A stretch of 52,703 nt of DNA, from assembly GCF_000718555.1 (NCBI RefSeq), contig NZ_JOAN01000035.1:1-52703 (forward strand), given 5' to 3'. Under the pieces are notes generated by a model that made no database searches, was not told the DNA's origin, and was given only the letters and a program-made list of their open reading frames with translations. The stretch's first letter is position 1; each line of letters opens with the position of its first letter. Position numbers and translations under genes: made by a program. Below are positions 16,469-24,059 of this stretch, one piece after another. The stretch is from Micromonospora chokoriensis. GTDB lineage: Bacteria > Actinomycetota > Actinomycetes > Mycobacteriales > Micromonosporaceae.

Positions 16469-16496
16469 GCCGCCGGGTGTTCAAGTGCCCGGCGGC
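16469..16496 (+). other. Leader hairpin upstream of garA
   Basis: GCCGCCGGG (16469-16477) pairs with CCCGGCGGC (16488-16496) across a 10-base loop, 9 bp perfect. It sits in the predicted garA leader, 50 bp before the start codon, and could affect mRNA stability or attenuation. It could equally be a gcvH terminator, although it is 136 bp past that stop. Confidence 0.4.
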
Positions 16497-16546
16497 CAGA
16501 CCCGCCATTACCCGACGCCGACCGAACAGATCCGTGAGGTGGTCCC

Positions 16547-16999
16547 ATGACGCGGCCAGACGACGAGTTCCCCCCACTCGACGTCACTTCGACGCTCAAT
16601 CTCGGTTCGCTCGACGAAGTGCTGGAGGGGCCGGATACCGATGTGGTGCCGAGCCGGATGTCCGGTTCGTTGCCGCCGGGTATGGCGCTGCTGGTGGTTC
16701 GTCGAGGCCCGAATGCGGGTGCCCGGTTCTTGTTGGACCACGATGTGACGACCAGTGGCCGGCACCCGGACAGTGACATCTTCCTGGATGACGTGACGGT
16801 GTCGCGTCGGCATGCGGAGTTCCACCGTGATGGTGGCACGTTCACGGTGCGCGACGTGGGTAGCCTCAATGGCACGTACGTCAATCGTGAGCGGGTTGAG
16901 GCGGCCACGTTGAGCAATGGTGACGAGGTCCAGATCGGTAAGTTCCGAGTGGTGTTCATCGCCGGTCCGCGCCCGGAGGAGGAGGCCGGCCGGGGGTGA
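16547..16999 (+). CDS. garA: FHA-domain metabolic regulator GarA/OdhI
   Basis: 150 aa. The FHA domain fills residues 45-140 with GR at the first loop, SRRHAEF, and LNGTYVN, all the phosphothreonine-binding residues. The N-terminal tail carries Thr14 and Thr16 (DVTSTLN), where GarA/OdhI has its phosphorylation site. In mycobacteria and corynebacteria the unphosphorylated protein inhibits 2-oxoglutarate dehydrogenase and tunes glutamate metabolism; Ser/Thr kinases switch it off. The same role is inferred here. Gene order gcvH-garA-merR matches Rv1826-Rv1828. No kinase gene is nearby. The stop overlaps the next GTG by 4 bp. Confidence 0.92.
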   Translation: MTRPDDEFPPLDVTSTLNLGSLDEVLEGPDTDVVPSRMSGSLPPGMALLVVRRGPNAGARFLLDHDVTTSGRHPDSDIFLDDVTVSRRHAEFHRDGGTFTVRDVGSLNGTYVNRERVEAATLSNGDEVQIGKFRVVFIAGPRPEEEAGRG

Positions 17000-17754
17000 A
17001 CGAGCCTGCGGCCTCCACGTCACCCGGGGCGGCCCGGTCTCAGCCGCTGATGAGCATCGGCGAGGTGCTTGGGCAGTTGCGGGTGGATTTCCCGGACACC
17101 ACGATTTCGAAGCTGCGGTTTCTTGAGGCCGAGGGTTTGGTCGAGCCGCAGCGGACGGCGGCGGGTTACCGGAAGTACAGCTGGGACGATGTGGCGCGGT
17201 TGCGGTTCGTGTTGACCGCGCAGCGGGACAAGTACCTGCCGTTGCGGGTGATCCGTGAGCAGTTGGCCCAGTGGGATTCGTCTGGTGATGAGCAGCCGGG
17301 GCGGTCGCGGCCGGCGTTGGTGGCGGTTGGTCCTGATGGTGCGGTGCCGGGTCGTGAGTTGGCGGAGCCGGCCGAGTCGTCGCAGGTGCGGCTCGGCCGG
17401 GTCGATCTGGTGGCGCGTAGTGGGATCGACGAGTCGACGTTGGTGGAGTTGGAGCGGCTCGGTGTGTTGGTGTCGGATCCGCCTGGGTGGTATGACGCGG
17501 ATGCTTTGATCATCGCGTCGGCGGTGGCGGGGTTGGCGTCGTACGGGTTGGAGCCGCGGCACCTGCGGGGTTATCGGACGGCGGCGGACCGGGAGGTCGG
17601 TTTGTTCGCGCAGTTGGTGGCGCCGTTGGCGCGGCAGAGTGATCCGGCGGCGCGGGCGCGGGCGGCGGAGACAGCGCGTGAGTTGGTGGCGTTGTCGGAG
17701 CAGTTGCACGCGGCGTTGGTGCGGGTGGGTCTGCGTTCGACGTTGGGTCGGTGA
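16996..17754 (+). CDS. ftsR: MerR-family regulator, FtsR-type
   Basis: 252 aa. GTG 16996 overlaps the garA stop. The winged-helix MerR domain (about residues 18-90) has MSIGEVLGQLRVDFPDTTISKLRFLEAEGLVEPQRTAAGYRKYS, with the insertion between the two helices typical of this subfamily. The C-terminal 130 residues form an alpha-helical domain (AREL, LYLF-type helices) rather than a metal site. In Corynebacterium the gene next to odhI encodes FtsR, an activator of ftsZ; Rv1828 is the mycobacterial counterpart. The symbol rests on that synteny. Confidence 0.88.
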   Translation: MNEPAASTSPGAARSQPLMSIGEVLGQLRVDFPDTTISKLRFLEAEGLVEPQRTAAGYRKYSWDDVARLRFVLTAQRDKYLPLRVIREQLAQWDSSGDEQPGRSRPALVAVGPDGAVPGRELAEPAESSQVRLGRVDLVARSGIDESTLVELERLGVLVSDPPGWYDADALIIASAVAGLASYGLEPRHLRGYRTAADREVGLFAQLVAPLARQSDPAARARAAETARELVALSEQLHAALVRVGLRSTLGR

Positions 17755-17939
17755 GGGTGCCCGGCGGGTGGCGGCTGAGCGGAAAGATCTCTTCGGGGAA
17801 GCGTGCCGTAGGCTTGCCGGGGTAACCCCTTTTCGGCGCGGGCGTGGTGCTGTAGCGCATGGGACGGCCGTGTCGCGGTCCGTGTACCGTGCAGGGAAGG
17901 GCGCGGTGCGGCGTAGGTGACAACGACACGGAGGCGGCG

Positions 17940-18404
17940 GTGCGCGAGCTGAGCGTGGTCGGAGTTCGGGTGGAGCTGCCCAGCAACCAGCCGATCGTCC
18001 TGCTCAGGGAGGTCGAGGGGGACCGCTACCTGCCGATCTGGATCGGTGCGGTCGAGGCGACGGCTATCGCTTATGAGCAGCAGGGGGTCAAGCCGGCCCG
18101 GCCGTTGACGCATGATCTTCTGCGGGATGTGTTGGCGGCGTTGAAGGCGCCCTTGCAGGCGGTGGAGATCACCGAGCTGAAGGAGAACGTCTTCTACGCG
18201 GATCTGTTGATCGGCGACGGAGTGCGGGTGTCGGCGCGGCCGAGCGATTCGATCGCGTTGGCGTTGCGTGTCGGTGCCCCGATTCGTTGTGCTGAGCAGG
18301 TCCTCAGCGAGGCGGGGATCGTCATTCCTGATGAGCAGGAGGACGAGGTGGAGAAGTTCCGCGAGTTCCTGGACCAGGTGCGTCCGGAGGATTTCGCGGG
18401 CTGA
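17940..18404 (+). CDS. Bifunctional nuclease family protein (DUF151/BFN)
   Basis: 154 aa from GTG 17940 with GGAGG (17930-17934) five bases ahead. The DUF151 core shows IVLLREVEGDRYLPIWIGAVEATAIAYEQQG, then RPLTHDLLRD, and VSARPSDSIALALRVGAPI. A C-terminal UVR-like acidic stretch (EDEVEKFREFLD) follows. Plant members cut RNA and DNA, but the bacterial role is not settled. Counterpart of Rv1829. A TAGGCT -10-like element at 17809-17814 lies in the 185-bp gap upstream, without a clear -35. Confidence 0.9.
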   Translation: MRELSVVGVRVELPSNQPIVLLREVEGDRYLPIWIGAVEATAIAYEQQGVKPARPLTHDLLRDVLAALKAPLQAVEITELKENVFYADLLIGDGVRVSARPSDSIALALRVGAPIRCAEQVLSEAGIVIPDEQEDEVEKFREFLDQVRPEDFAG

Positions 18405-18509
18405 GCGGGCTCGTGGCTCGGTGCCGGGGTGTCACGGTGGGTGATGCTCCGGTGCGGTTGGTGATCTTTCTCGGTGGCTGCGCGGCGTGTCGCGTCGGTT
18501 CCTCCGTGG

Positions 18510-18530
18510 TAACCCATGTGGGTGGCGTTA
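18510..18530 (+). promoter_or_regulatory. Nested inverted repeat, possible MerR-type operator
   Basis: TAAC (18510-18513) and GTTA (18527-18530) flank an inner ACCC-ATGT-GGGT repeat, giving a 21-bp partial dyad 70 bp upstream of the second MerR gene. MerR regulators often bind their own promoter, so autoregulation is a reasonable inference. The rest of the 196-bp gap shows nothing recognisable. Confidence 0.35.
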
Positions 18531-18600
18531 GGGTTTCCATGTCGAGGGGTGCGCGTCGGAGGAAACGACGCGTCGCCACACTGACGGGGAGGTTGTCCGG

Positions 18601-19194
18601 ATGCACGAGCCGCGGGATTCCGAGCCGGGTGCAGAGTTCGACGAGCCGGGTGCGTCGTCGCCAGGGGTGGCGGCCGAGGGCGATTCGGTTGGCTACCGGG
18701 GTGTGACGGCCTGCCACGCGGTGGGCATCAGTTACCGGCAGTTGGATTACTGGGCGCGGACGACGCTTGTGGTGCCGAGCGTTCGTGATGCCTCGGGTTC
18801 GGGGACGCAGCGGTTGTATTCGTTCCGGGACCTGGTGGTGTTGAAGGTCGTGAAGCGGTTGTTGGATGCGGGGGTGTCCCTGCAGAACATCCGTAAGGCG
18901 ATCGAGGCGTTGCGGTCGCGTGGTGTGGAGGATCTGGCGGGGATCACGCTGATCTCTGATGGGACGACGGTGTATGAGTGCCGGTCTCCGGAGGAGGTGG
19001 TCGACCTGTTGCAGGGTGGCCAGGGGGTCTTCGGTATCGCGATCGGTGGGGCCTTCAAGGAGATCCAGGGGTCGTTGTCGCATCTGCCGGCGGAGCCGGC
19101 GGCGAGCGGCCCGGTGGAGCCGATAGCGGCGTCGGGTTCGGATCCGGTGGGTGACGAGTTGGCTGCGCGGCGGGCGCGGCGGCGGGCCGGCTGA
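18601..19194 (+). CDS. MerR-family regulator (Rv1830-type)
   Basis: 197 aa. Residues 30-110 form the MerR winged helix (GVTACHAVGISYRQLDYWARTTLVVPSVR...QRLYSFRDLVVLKVVKRLLDAGVSLQNIRKAIEALRSRG). Then comes a short domain with TTVYECRSPEEVVDLLQGGQGVFGIAIG, seen in actinobacterial MerR proteins of this locus. No effector cysteines. The acidic, Pro/Gly-rich N-terminus is 30 residues longer than a minimal MerR. Last gene of the conserved Rv1822-Rv1830-like block. Confidence 0.9.
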   Translation: MHEPRDSEPGAEFDEPGASSPGVAAEGDSVGYRGVTACHAVGISYRQLDYWARTTLVVPSVRDASGSGTQRLYSFRDLVVLKVVKRLLDAGVSLQNIRKAIEALRSRGVEDLAGITLISDGTTVYECRSPEEVVDLLQGGQGVFGIAIGGAFKEIQGSLSHLPAEPAASGPVEPIAASGSDPVGDELAARRARRRAG

Positions 19195-19459
19195 GCGTTC
19201 CCGTTCCAGCTTCCGGTTATTTCTGGTTGGTTTTTCTCGCGACCGTCGGTGACGGTGACAAGCGCTGATAGGCCACTCGCGTCCATTGTGGATACTGTCG
19301 GTGTCCTTGTGGTGGCCGGCTGTGGAAGTACCTGCGGGTAGTGGTGACGCAGCGTGGCGGCGTGTTGTCGGGAATCCGATATGGGGCAGCTGACCGGAGG
19401 CGGTTGACACGCTATGGTCCCTCACGGTTCTGGACCCTTCACCCCCGGAAGGAACGACC
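19195..19459. other. 265-bp intergenic region ahead of the globin pair
   Basis: No gene is visible. A TTGACA hexamer at 19404-19409 lies 50 bp before the truncated haemoglobin start, but no -10 occurs at 16-18 bp. AAGGA at about 19451 is the ribosome binding site. Base composition around 19210-19300 is AT-richer than the neighbours, as expected of a promoter region. A nitric-oxide or oxygen-responsive regulator site could be here, but none was recognised. Confidence 0.3.
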
Positions 19460-19858
19460 GTGACGGTTACGGAAGAGACCGCTCCCGCTACGCACTACGA
19501 CCGCATTGGCGGTGCCAGTTCGGTCAAGGCGGCCGTTGAGCTGTTCTACGACAAGGTGCTCGCGGATCCGGAGTTGGCGGGCTACTTCGCCGATGTGGAC
19601 ATGGCGGGTCAGCGGCGGCACTTGGCGTTGATGTTGACCGTGGTGCTGGGTGGCCCGAACGAGTACACGGGTCGCGGGTTGGCCGAGGCGCATCAACCGT
19701 TAAACATCACGGTGGGGCACTACGCGAAGGTGGGCGAGCATCTGACGGCGACGCTGACCGAGTTGGGTGTGCCGGCCGACATTCTTGCCGACGTGCAGAC
19801 GGTGCTGGGGCAGGTGCAGGGCCAGGTGGTGGCTTCCGGAGACCGGTCGGGCGTCTGA
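19460..19858 (+). CDS. Truncated haemoglobin, group I (trHbN-like)
   Basis: 132 aa from GTG 19460. Short 2-over-2 globin with HYDRIGGASSVKAAVELFYDKVLADPELAGYF at the start. The Gly-Gly motif and Tyr of helix B match group I. HQPLNITVGHYAKVGEHL supplies the proximal histidine. Mycobacterial trHbN detoxifies nitric oxide to nitrate; oxygen binding and NO dioxygenation are the likely role here. The stop is 2 bp from the next GTG, so it is cotranscribed with a flavohaemoglobin-like protein that could act as its reductase. Confidence 0.93.
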   Translation: MTVTEETAPATHYDRIGGASSVKAAVELFYDKVLADPELAGYFADVDMAGQRRHLALMLTVVLGGPNEYTGRGLAEAHQPLNITVGHYAKVGEHLTATLTELGVPADILADVQTVLGQVQGQVVASGDRSGV

Positions 19859-19860
19859 GC

Positions 19861-21036
19861 GTGGACGTGGCCCGCCTCAAGCAGAGTTGGTCGGTGGTCG
19901 CCGGTCATGGCGATCAGGTGCCGCTCTACTTCTACTCAACGTTGTTCCTCGCTCATCCTGAGACGCGGCAAATGTTCCCCACGAACATGGCCGGGCAGCG
20001 GGATCGCCTTGTGACCGCGTTGGGGCACATCGTGTCCAACGTGGACCAGGTGGATCGGCTCGTGGGTTTCCTCCAGGATCTTGGCGCGGATCACCGCAAG
20101 TTCGCGGTCCGTGCGGAGCACTACCCGGCGGTCGGTGAGGCGCTGGTGGCGACGTTGCAGCATTTCCTCGCCGAGCAGTGGACCGACGAGTTGGCTGCGG
20201 ACTGGACGGCAGCGTACGGGTTGGTCGCCCAGGTGATGACGGAGGCCGCGCAGGCCGCTGAGGCGGTGAATCCGCCGTGGTGGGTGGCGGAGATCGTGGC
20301 GCACGAGCGGCGGGCGTTCGACGTGGCGGTGCTGACGGTGCGTCCGCAGTACCTGTTGCCGTTCACCCCGGGTCAGTCGATCGGGGTGTCGCACCCGTCG
20401 GTGCGGTCATGGCGGTACTACTCGCCGGCGAACGCGCCGCGCACGGACGGCACGTTGGAGTTGCATGTGCGGGCCGCGCCGGGTGGCGCGGTGTCGTCGC
20501 GGCTGGTGTATGGGTCGGCGGTGGGGGATAGGGTCCACCTGGCCGCGCCGGTGGGGGATCGGCTGGGGTTGTGGTCGGCGGGCTCCAGCGACCTGCTGTT
20601 GCTGGTGGCGGGCACCGGTTGGGCGCCGGTGAAGGCGTTGGTGGAGCAGGTCGCCGCGGAGGGTTCCCGCCGGCGGGTGGATCTGTATGTGGGGGCCCGT
20701 TCCCGCAGCGAGCTCTACGACAGCGACGCGATCGACAAGTTGGCGTCGTCGTATCCATGGTTGACGGTGACGTACGTGGTGGGTGCCGACACGCAGCGGC
20801 CGGGGGAGTTCGTGCACGCGGTGGACCGGGCGTTGGCGGACGGTGACTGGCGTTCCCGGCACGTGTTCGTGTGTGGGTCGGACGAGATGGTGTCGCACGC
20901 GGTGCAGACGTTGGTTCAGGCGGGTTTCCACGCCGGTCAGGTGCACCACGAGGGCCTGGGTGCGCAGTGGTACGGCCCGTCGTGGCGGACGGCGGTGCAG
21001 CCTGCGGGTGACGCCCCAGGAGGTGGGCACAGGTGA
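19861..21036 (+). CDS. Flavohaemoglobin-like globin/FAD/NAD(P) protein
   Basis: 391 aa in three parts. Globin, residues 1-135, with FAVRAEHYPAVGEAL holding the proximal His. Ferredoxin reductase-like FAD domain from about 150, with RSWRYYSPAN (the RxYS flavin motif). NAD-binding domain from about 240, with LLLLVAGTGWAPVKALVEQ and VFVCGSDEMV. Family role: NO dioxygenase that oxidises NO using NAD(P)H and O2. It is close to the usual Hmp length (about 400 aa). The 3' end abuts a tandem repeat whose first copy begins within the stop region. Directly downstream of a truncated globin, an uncommon pairing. Confidence 0.9.
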   Translation: MDVARLKQSWSVVAGHGDQVPLYFYSTLFLAHPETRQMFPTNMAGQRDRLVTALGHIVSNVDQVDRLVGFLQDLGADHRKFAVRAEHYPAVGEALVATLQHFLAEQWTDELAADWTAAYGLVAQVMTEAAQAAEAVNPPWWVAEIVAHERRAFDVAVLTVRPQYLLPFTPGQSIGVSHPSVRSWRYYSPANAPRTDGTLELHVRAAPGGAVSSRLVYGSAVGDRVHLAAPVGDRLGLWSAGSSDLLLLVAGTGWAPVKALVEQVAAEGSRRRVDLYVGARSRSELYDSDAIDKLASSYPWLTVTYVVGADTQRPGEFVHAVDRALADGDWRSRHVFVCGSDEMVSHAVQTLVQAGFHAGQVHHEGLGAQWYGPSWRTAVQPAGDAPGGGHR

Positions 21037-21196
21037 GCGCGAGGAGTGAGCTTGCGAGCCCCGCAGTCGCGAACGGAAGGCAGGCCCGGTGAGCGCGAGG
21101 AGTGAGCTTGCGAGCCCCGCAGTCACGGAAGGCAGGCCCGGTGAGCGCGAGGAGTGAGCTTGCGAGCCCCGCAGTCGCGAACGGAGGTCTGCTCAG
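21033..21196. repeat. Three-copy tandem repeat (about 52-56 bp unit)
   Basis: Copies start at 21033, 21089 and 21141. Each begins GTGAGCGCGAGGAGTGAGC and contains TTGCGAGCCCCGCAGTC. Copies 1 and 3 are 56 bp, and copy 2 lost 4 bases near its end. CGCGA near the start of copies 1 and 3 is complementary to TCGCG near the end, so each could fold. Each copy holds a GAGGAG next to a GTG, and the following gene begins GTGAGTGCGAC, so the repeat resembles a duplicated start region. The reverse strand gives repeated TAGLASSLLAL peptides in a false frame. Confidence 0.9.
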
Positions 21197-21892
21197 GTGA
21201 GTGCGACGCCGATCAGTCGGTATGACGGGGTGCAGGTTTCCGGCGGTGTGCAGGTGCGGATGACCTCCGATCGGGTTCGGCGGTGGGAGTTCGGTGCCGC
21301 GTCCTTTACCCGGCGTGGTTACGACAACGCGGATGTGGACCGGTTTCGGATGCAGGTCGCTGACGAGTTGGACTTGTTGGCAACGCAGATCGCGACGTTG
21401 CGGGCGGAGAACGAGCGGCTGACCGACCGGGTGGAGTTGCACCGGCACGGGGTGATTCCGAGTACGGGAGCGGCGGGGAAGGTTCCGGCGGCGCGGGAGG
21501 TGAATCTGCTGTCGGCGGCGCAGCGGGAGGCGGAGCAGATCATCGCGCAGGCGCATGACTACGCGCGGCGGGTTGCCGAGTATGCCCGGGTGCAGTACGA
21601 GAGCTATCTGCACGCCGCTGAGGCGGAGGCGAAGCAGGAGGCGGAGCGCGCGGTGGCGGAGTACCGCAGCGCGGCGGGGCCGAGCTTCGACGACACGGTG
21701 GCGACCCGGGAGGCGTTGCGGATCTTCGGTGAGATGATGGTGTCGCACATGCAGGCGGCGGCGCGGCATCTCGACGATGGCAGCGAAGAGTTGGCGCGCA
21801 CGATGGATCGGATCTCGGCTCAGACGCCGGGGGCGCCGTTCGTGGGTGGTGTGCTGGGGCAGTCGGCGTTGCCGCGGCACCAGCAGAGTTGA
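21197..21892 (+). CDS. DivIVA-domain coiled-coil protein
   Basis: 231 aa from GTG 21197 (GGAGG 12 bases upstream). Residues 20-75 match a DivIVA N-terminal domain: RRWEFGAASFTRRGYDNADVDRFRMQVADELDLL, followed by coiled coil. A second helical stretch (NLLSAAQREAEQIIAQAHDYARRVAEYARVQYESYLHAAEAEAKQEAERAVAEY) resembles the stalk of Wag31-like proteins. DivIVA proteins recognise curved membrane at poles or septa and scaffold cell-wall growth. This one is divergent enough to be an accessory polarity protein rather than the main Wag31. Confidence 0.85.
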   Translation: MSATPISRYDGVQVSGGVQVRMTSDRVRRWEFGAASFTRRGYDNADVDRFRMQVADELDLLATQIATLRAENERLTDRVELHRHGVIPSTGAAGKVPAAREVNLLSAAQREAEQIIAQAHDYARRVAEYARVQYESYLHAAEAEAKQEAERAVAEYRSAAGPSFDDTVATREALRIFGEMMVSHMQAAARHLDDGSEELARTMDRISAQTPGAPFVGGVLGQSALPRHQQS

Positions 21893-21897
21893 TCTTC

Positions 21898-21931
21898 GCG
21901 GGTGGGGTTCGCTGACGTAGGCCCCACCCGC
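21898..21931. terminator. Bidirectional hairpin terminator
   Basis: GCGGGTGGGG (21898-21907) pairs with CCCCACCCGC (21922-21931), 10 bp perfect, 14-base loop. It fills the gap between the converging DivIVA and DUF1905 genes and so can serve both. Confidence 0.75.
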
Positions 21932-22210
21932 TCAGCTGAGTCGTTGCTCGAGGTGGAAGGTGACCTCGGTGCCGGCGGTGCTCTTGCCGATGGCCTTGCA
22001 GAGGGCGGCCCGGATGGGCAGCCAGTGAGGGCCGGCGCCAGAGGGCATGAGGGTGGCGCTGAACGGGTGACCGTCGATGGTGCCGGTGACCTTGACGGCG
22101 CGTCGGGTGCCGAGCAGGTCCGCCGAGTCGGGCACGGTCACGTAGGTGGCGAACGCGCCGTCTTTCTCGATGGGCGCGGTGAAGCGGTAGTCGAGTGGTT
22201 GCGGGTCCAT
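21932..22210 (-). CDS. DUF1905-domain protein
   Basis: 92 aa. The single domain matches the DUF1905 pattern: DYRFTAPIEKDGAFATYVTVPDSADLLGTRRAVKVTGTIDGHPFSATLMPSGAGPHWLPIRAALCKAIGKSTAGTEVTFHLEQ. A small beta-barrel-like protein of unknown function, sometimes fused to YdeI-type domains. It starts 9 bp after the stop of the upstream NAD(P)-binding gene, so the two form a unit read leftwards. Confidence 0.88.
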   Translation of the reverse strand: MDPQPLDYRFTAPIEKDGAFATYVTVPDSADLLGTRRAVKVTGTIDGHPFSATLMPSGAGPHWLPIRAALCKAIGKSTAGTEVTFHLEQRLS

Positions 22211-22219
22211 TGTTCTCCC

Positions 22220-22876
22220 TCAGGTGGCGGCGGCATGGATGGCGTCGGCGATCGGGGTGGGCCCGTCGATGAGTTCCAGCGTCGCGCCGGTGGTGCGGGG
22301 TTCGTCGAGCAGCGCGGTAAGGACGTGGGCGACGTCGGTGCGGCTGATCGCGCCGTGCTCGGCGTGTCGGGTGAGAGTGACCCTCCCGGTGGGTGGGTCG
22401 TCGGTGAGCCGGCCGGGTCGCAGCACCGTCCAGGCCAGGTCGCGAGCGCGTAGGTCGTCCTCGGCGGCGCGTTTGGCGCGGAGGTACGCCGCCCACACGT
22501 CGTCGCCGCCAGGGGCGGGTGGGTCGTCCACGCCCATCGAGGAGACGAGCAGGTAGCGGGCGACGTCGGCGCGGGTGGCGGCGTCGGCGAGCAGCGCGGC
22601 GGCGGCCCGGTCGACGGTGTCCTTGCGGGTGGCGCCGCTGCCGGGGCCGGCGCCCGCCGCGAAGATCACCGCGTCGGCGTCGTCGAGGTGCGCCGCCAGC
22701 TCGGCGACGCCGGTGTGTTCCAGGTCGCAGACGATGGGGATGGCGCCGACGGCGCGCAGCGCGTCGGCCTGCGCGGGGTTGCGGATGAGGCCGACGGGGG
22801 TGTCGCCGCGCTCGGCGAGGTGGCGTTGCAGCAGTAGGGCGATCTTGCCGTGGCCTCCGGCGATGACGACGCGCAT
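22220..22876 (-). CDS. NAD(P)-binding atypical short-chain dehydrogenase
   Basis: 218 aa. The N-terminal MRVVIAGGHGKIALLLQRHL carries the GGxGxxxxx nucleotide loop of NmrA/YwnB-like atypical SDRs. AVIFAAGAGPGSGATRKDTVDRAAA and RYLLVSSMGVDD are the later Rossmann elements, and YLRAKRAAEDDLR holds the Tyr/Lys pair. A sugar-nucleotide or quinone-type reductase or a regulatory NADPH sensor is possible; no substrate can be read. Divergent from the MerR-PP2C gene across a 109-bp gap. Confidence 0.85.
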   Translation of the reverse strand: MRVVIAGGHGKIALLLQRHLAERGDTPVGLIRNPAQADALRAVGAIPIVCDLEHTGVAELAAHLDDADAVIFAAGAGPGSGATRKDTVDRAAAALLADAATRADVARYLLVSSMGVDDPPAPGGDDVWAAYLRAKRAAEDDLRARDLAWTVLRPGRLTDDPPTGRVTLTRHAEHGAISRTDVAHVLTALLDEPRTTGATLELIDGPTPIADAIHAAAT

Positions 22877-22910
22877 GTGACCAACCTACCGGTGGTGTGG
22901 GTGGCGCTGG

Positions 22911-22940
22911 CTTGACCTTGACCTTCGGGTAACCCTGAGC
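22911..22940 (+). promoter_or_regulatory. MerR-type operator/promoter candidate
   Basis: CTTGACCTTGACC (22911-22923) is followed by the near-palindrome GGGT-A-ACCC (22927-22935). Tandem TTGACC and a dyad close to it resemble promoters controlled by MerR activators with long spacers. The site is 46 bp upstream of the MerR-PP2C start and also faces the divergent dehydrogenase gene. Confidence 0.45.
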
Positions 22941-22985
22941 CTGGTGGGTGCCGGTCGCGGTGACCGGCACGAGGAGGATGTCGAC

Positions 22986-24053
22986 GTGGGGCTGATGACC
23001 ATCGGGGCGTTCGCCCAGGCGGCGAGGCTGACGCCGAAGGCGTTGCGCCTGTATGACCAGGTCGGGTTGCTGGTGCCGGCCGCTGTCGATCCGGAGTCCG
23101 GGTACCGGCTCTATGACCCTGCTCAGTTGCCGGTGGCGCGGTTGGTCGCCCAGCTGCGGCGGATCGGCATGCCACTGGCGACGATCCGGGTCGTGTGCGG
23201 TTTGGCGCCAGCGGCGGCGGCTGAGGCGGTCGCCGCGTACTGGCGGCAGGTCAGCGCGGATACCGCGGCGCGGGCCCGGCTCGCCACCGTCCTCGTGGAC
23301 CACCTGTCTGAAGGGGGCGCCCCCATGTCTCACCCTTGTTCCACCGTTGCCGTCCGGTGCGCCGCCGGTGGTGACACCGGGTTGGTGCGCGACAGCAACG
23401 AGGACACCGCGTACGCCAGCGAGCGGTTGCTTGCCGTGGCCGACGGTATGCGGGGGCCTGGCGGTGCGGCGGCCAGCGCCGCCGCTGTCGACGCTCTGAA
23501 GCCGTTGGCACTCACCGACGTGCCGGCCGTAGACCTGTTGACGATGCTGGCCGGCGCGGTGAGCGACGCCGACCGGGCCGTGCACGGGTTGGCGACCGAC
23601 ACCGACCAGCCGGTGACCACGCTGACCGCGCTGCTGCTCAGTGGTTCCCGCCTGGCGCTGGTGCACATCGGTGACACCCGGGCCTACCTGCTGCGCGGCG
23701 GTGAGCTGTCGCTGCTCACCCAGGATCACACCTGGGTGCAGGCCCAGGTTGATCAGGGCCGGCTCGACCGGGACCAGGCCGCGACGCATCCCCAGCGCGC
23801 GGTGTTGGTGCGTGCCCTCGGCGGCGGTCGGCAGGTCGAGGCGGATCTGGCGCTGCGCACAGCGTTGCCCGGTGACCGGTATCTGCTGTGCTCCGACGGG
23901 TTGTCCGCTGTCGTGGATCGCGGTGATCTGCGCGCGGCGTTGGCCGCGACGGACGATCCCGAGGACACGGTGCGGGCGCTGATCGACCTGGCGCGGGCCG
24001 AGGGGGCGCCGGACAACATCGCCTGCGTCGTTGCCGACGTCGTTGCGGCGTAG
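22986..24053 (+). CDS. MerR DNA-binding domain fused to a PP2C-type Ser/Thr phosphatase
   Basis: 355 aa from GTG 22986 (GAGGAGG eight bases upstream; ATG 22995 also possible). Residues 4-75 are a MerR helix-turn-helix: MTIGAFAQAARLTPKALRLYDQVGLLVPAAVDPESGYRLYD. Residues 115-355 are a complete PP2C domain, with the acidic metal ligands in RDSNEDTAY, VADGMRGPGG, CSDGLS and GAPDNIACVV. An active phosphatase coupled to DNA binding is expected: perhaps dephosphorylation of a partner, or a phosphatase domain acting as a sensor. Divergent from an NAD(P)-binding gene. A terminator follows the stop by 6 bp. Confidence 0.9.
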   Translation: MGLMTIGAFAQAARLTPKALRLYDQVGLLVPAAVDPESGYRLYDPAQLPVARLVAQLRRIGMPLATIRVVCGLAPAAAAEAVAAYWRQVSADTAARARLATVLVDHLSEGGAPMSHPCSTVAVRCAAGGDTGLVRDSNEDTAYASERLLAVADGMRGPGGAAASAAAVDALKPLALTDVPAVDLLTMLAGAVSDADRAVHGLATDTDQPVTTLTALLLSGSRLALVHIGDTRAYLLRGGELSLLTQDHTWVQAQVDQGRLDRDQAATHPQRAVLVRALGGGRQVEADLALRTALPGDRYLLCSDGLSAVVDRGDLRAALAATDDPEDTVRALIDLARAEGAPDNIACVVADVVAA

Positions 24054-24059
24054 AAGCCG

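Noticed and set aside
16335..16550. 71-codon frame between gcvH and garA
   Set aside because: It runs through the predicted promoter and hairpin, has no ribosome binding site and shows no domain.
18413..18706. 97-codon frame before the second MerR
   Set aside because: Overlaps the MerR start in another frame and has an Arg/Gly-rich shadow composition.
19404..19409. TTGACA as a full promoter
   Set aside because: No -10 at 16-18 bp; kept only as a note in the intergenic entry.
21033..21196. Repeats as a CRISPR array
   Set aside because: The three units are contiguous or nearly so with no unique spacers and no cas genes nearby.
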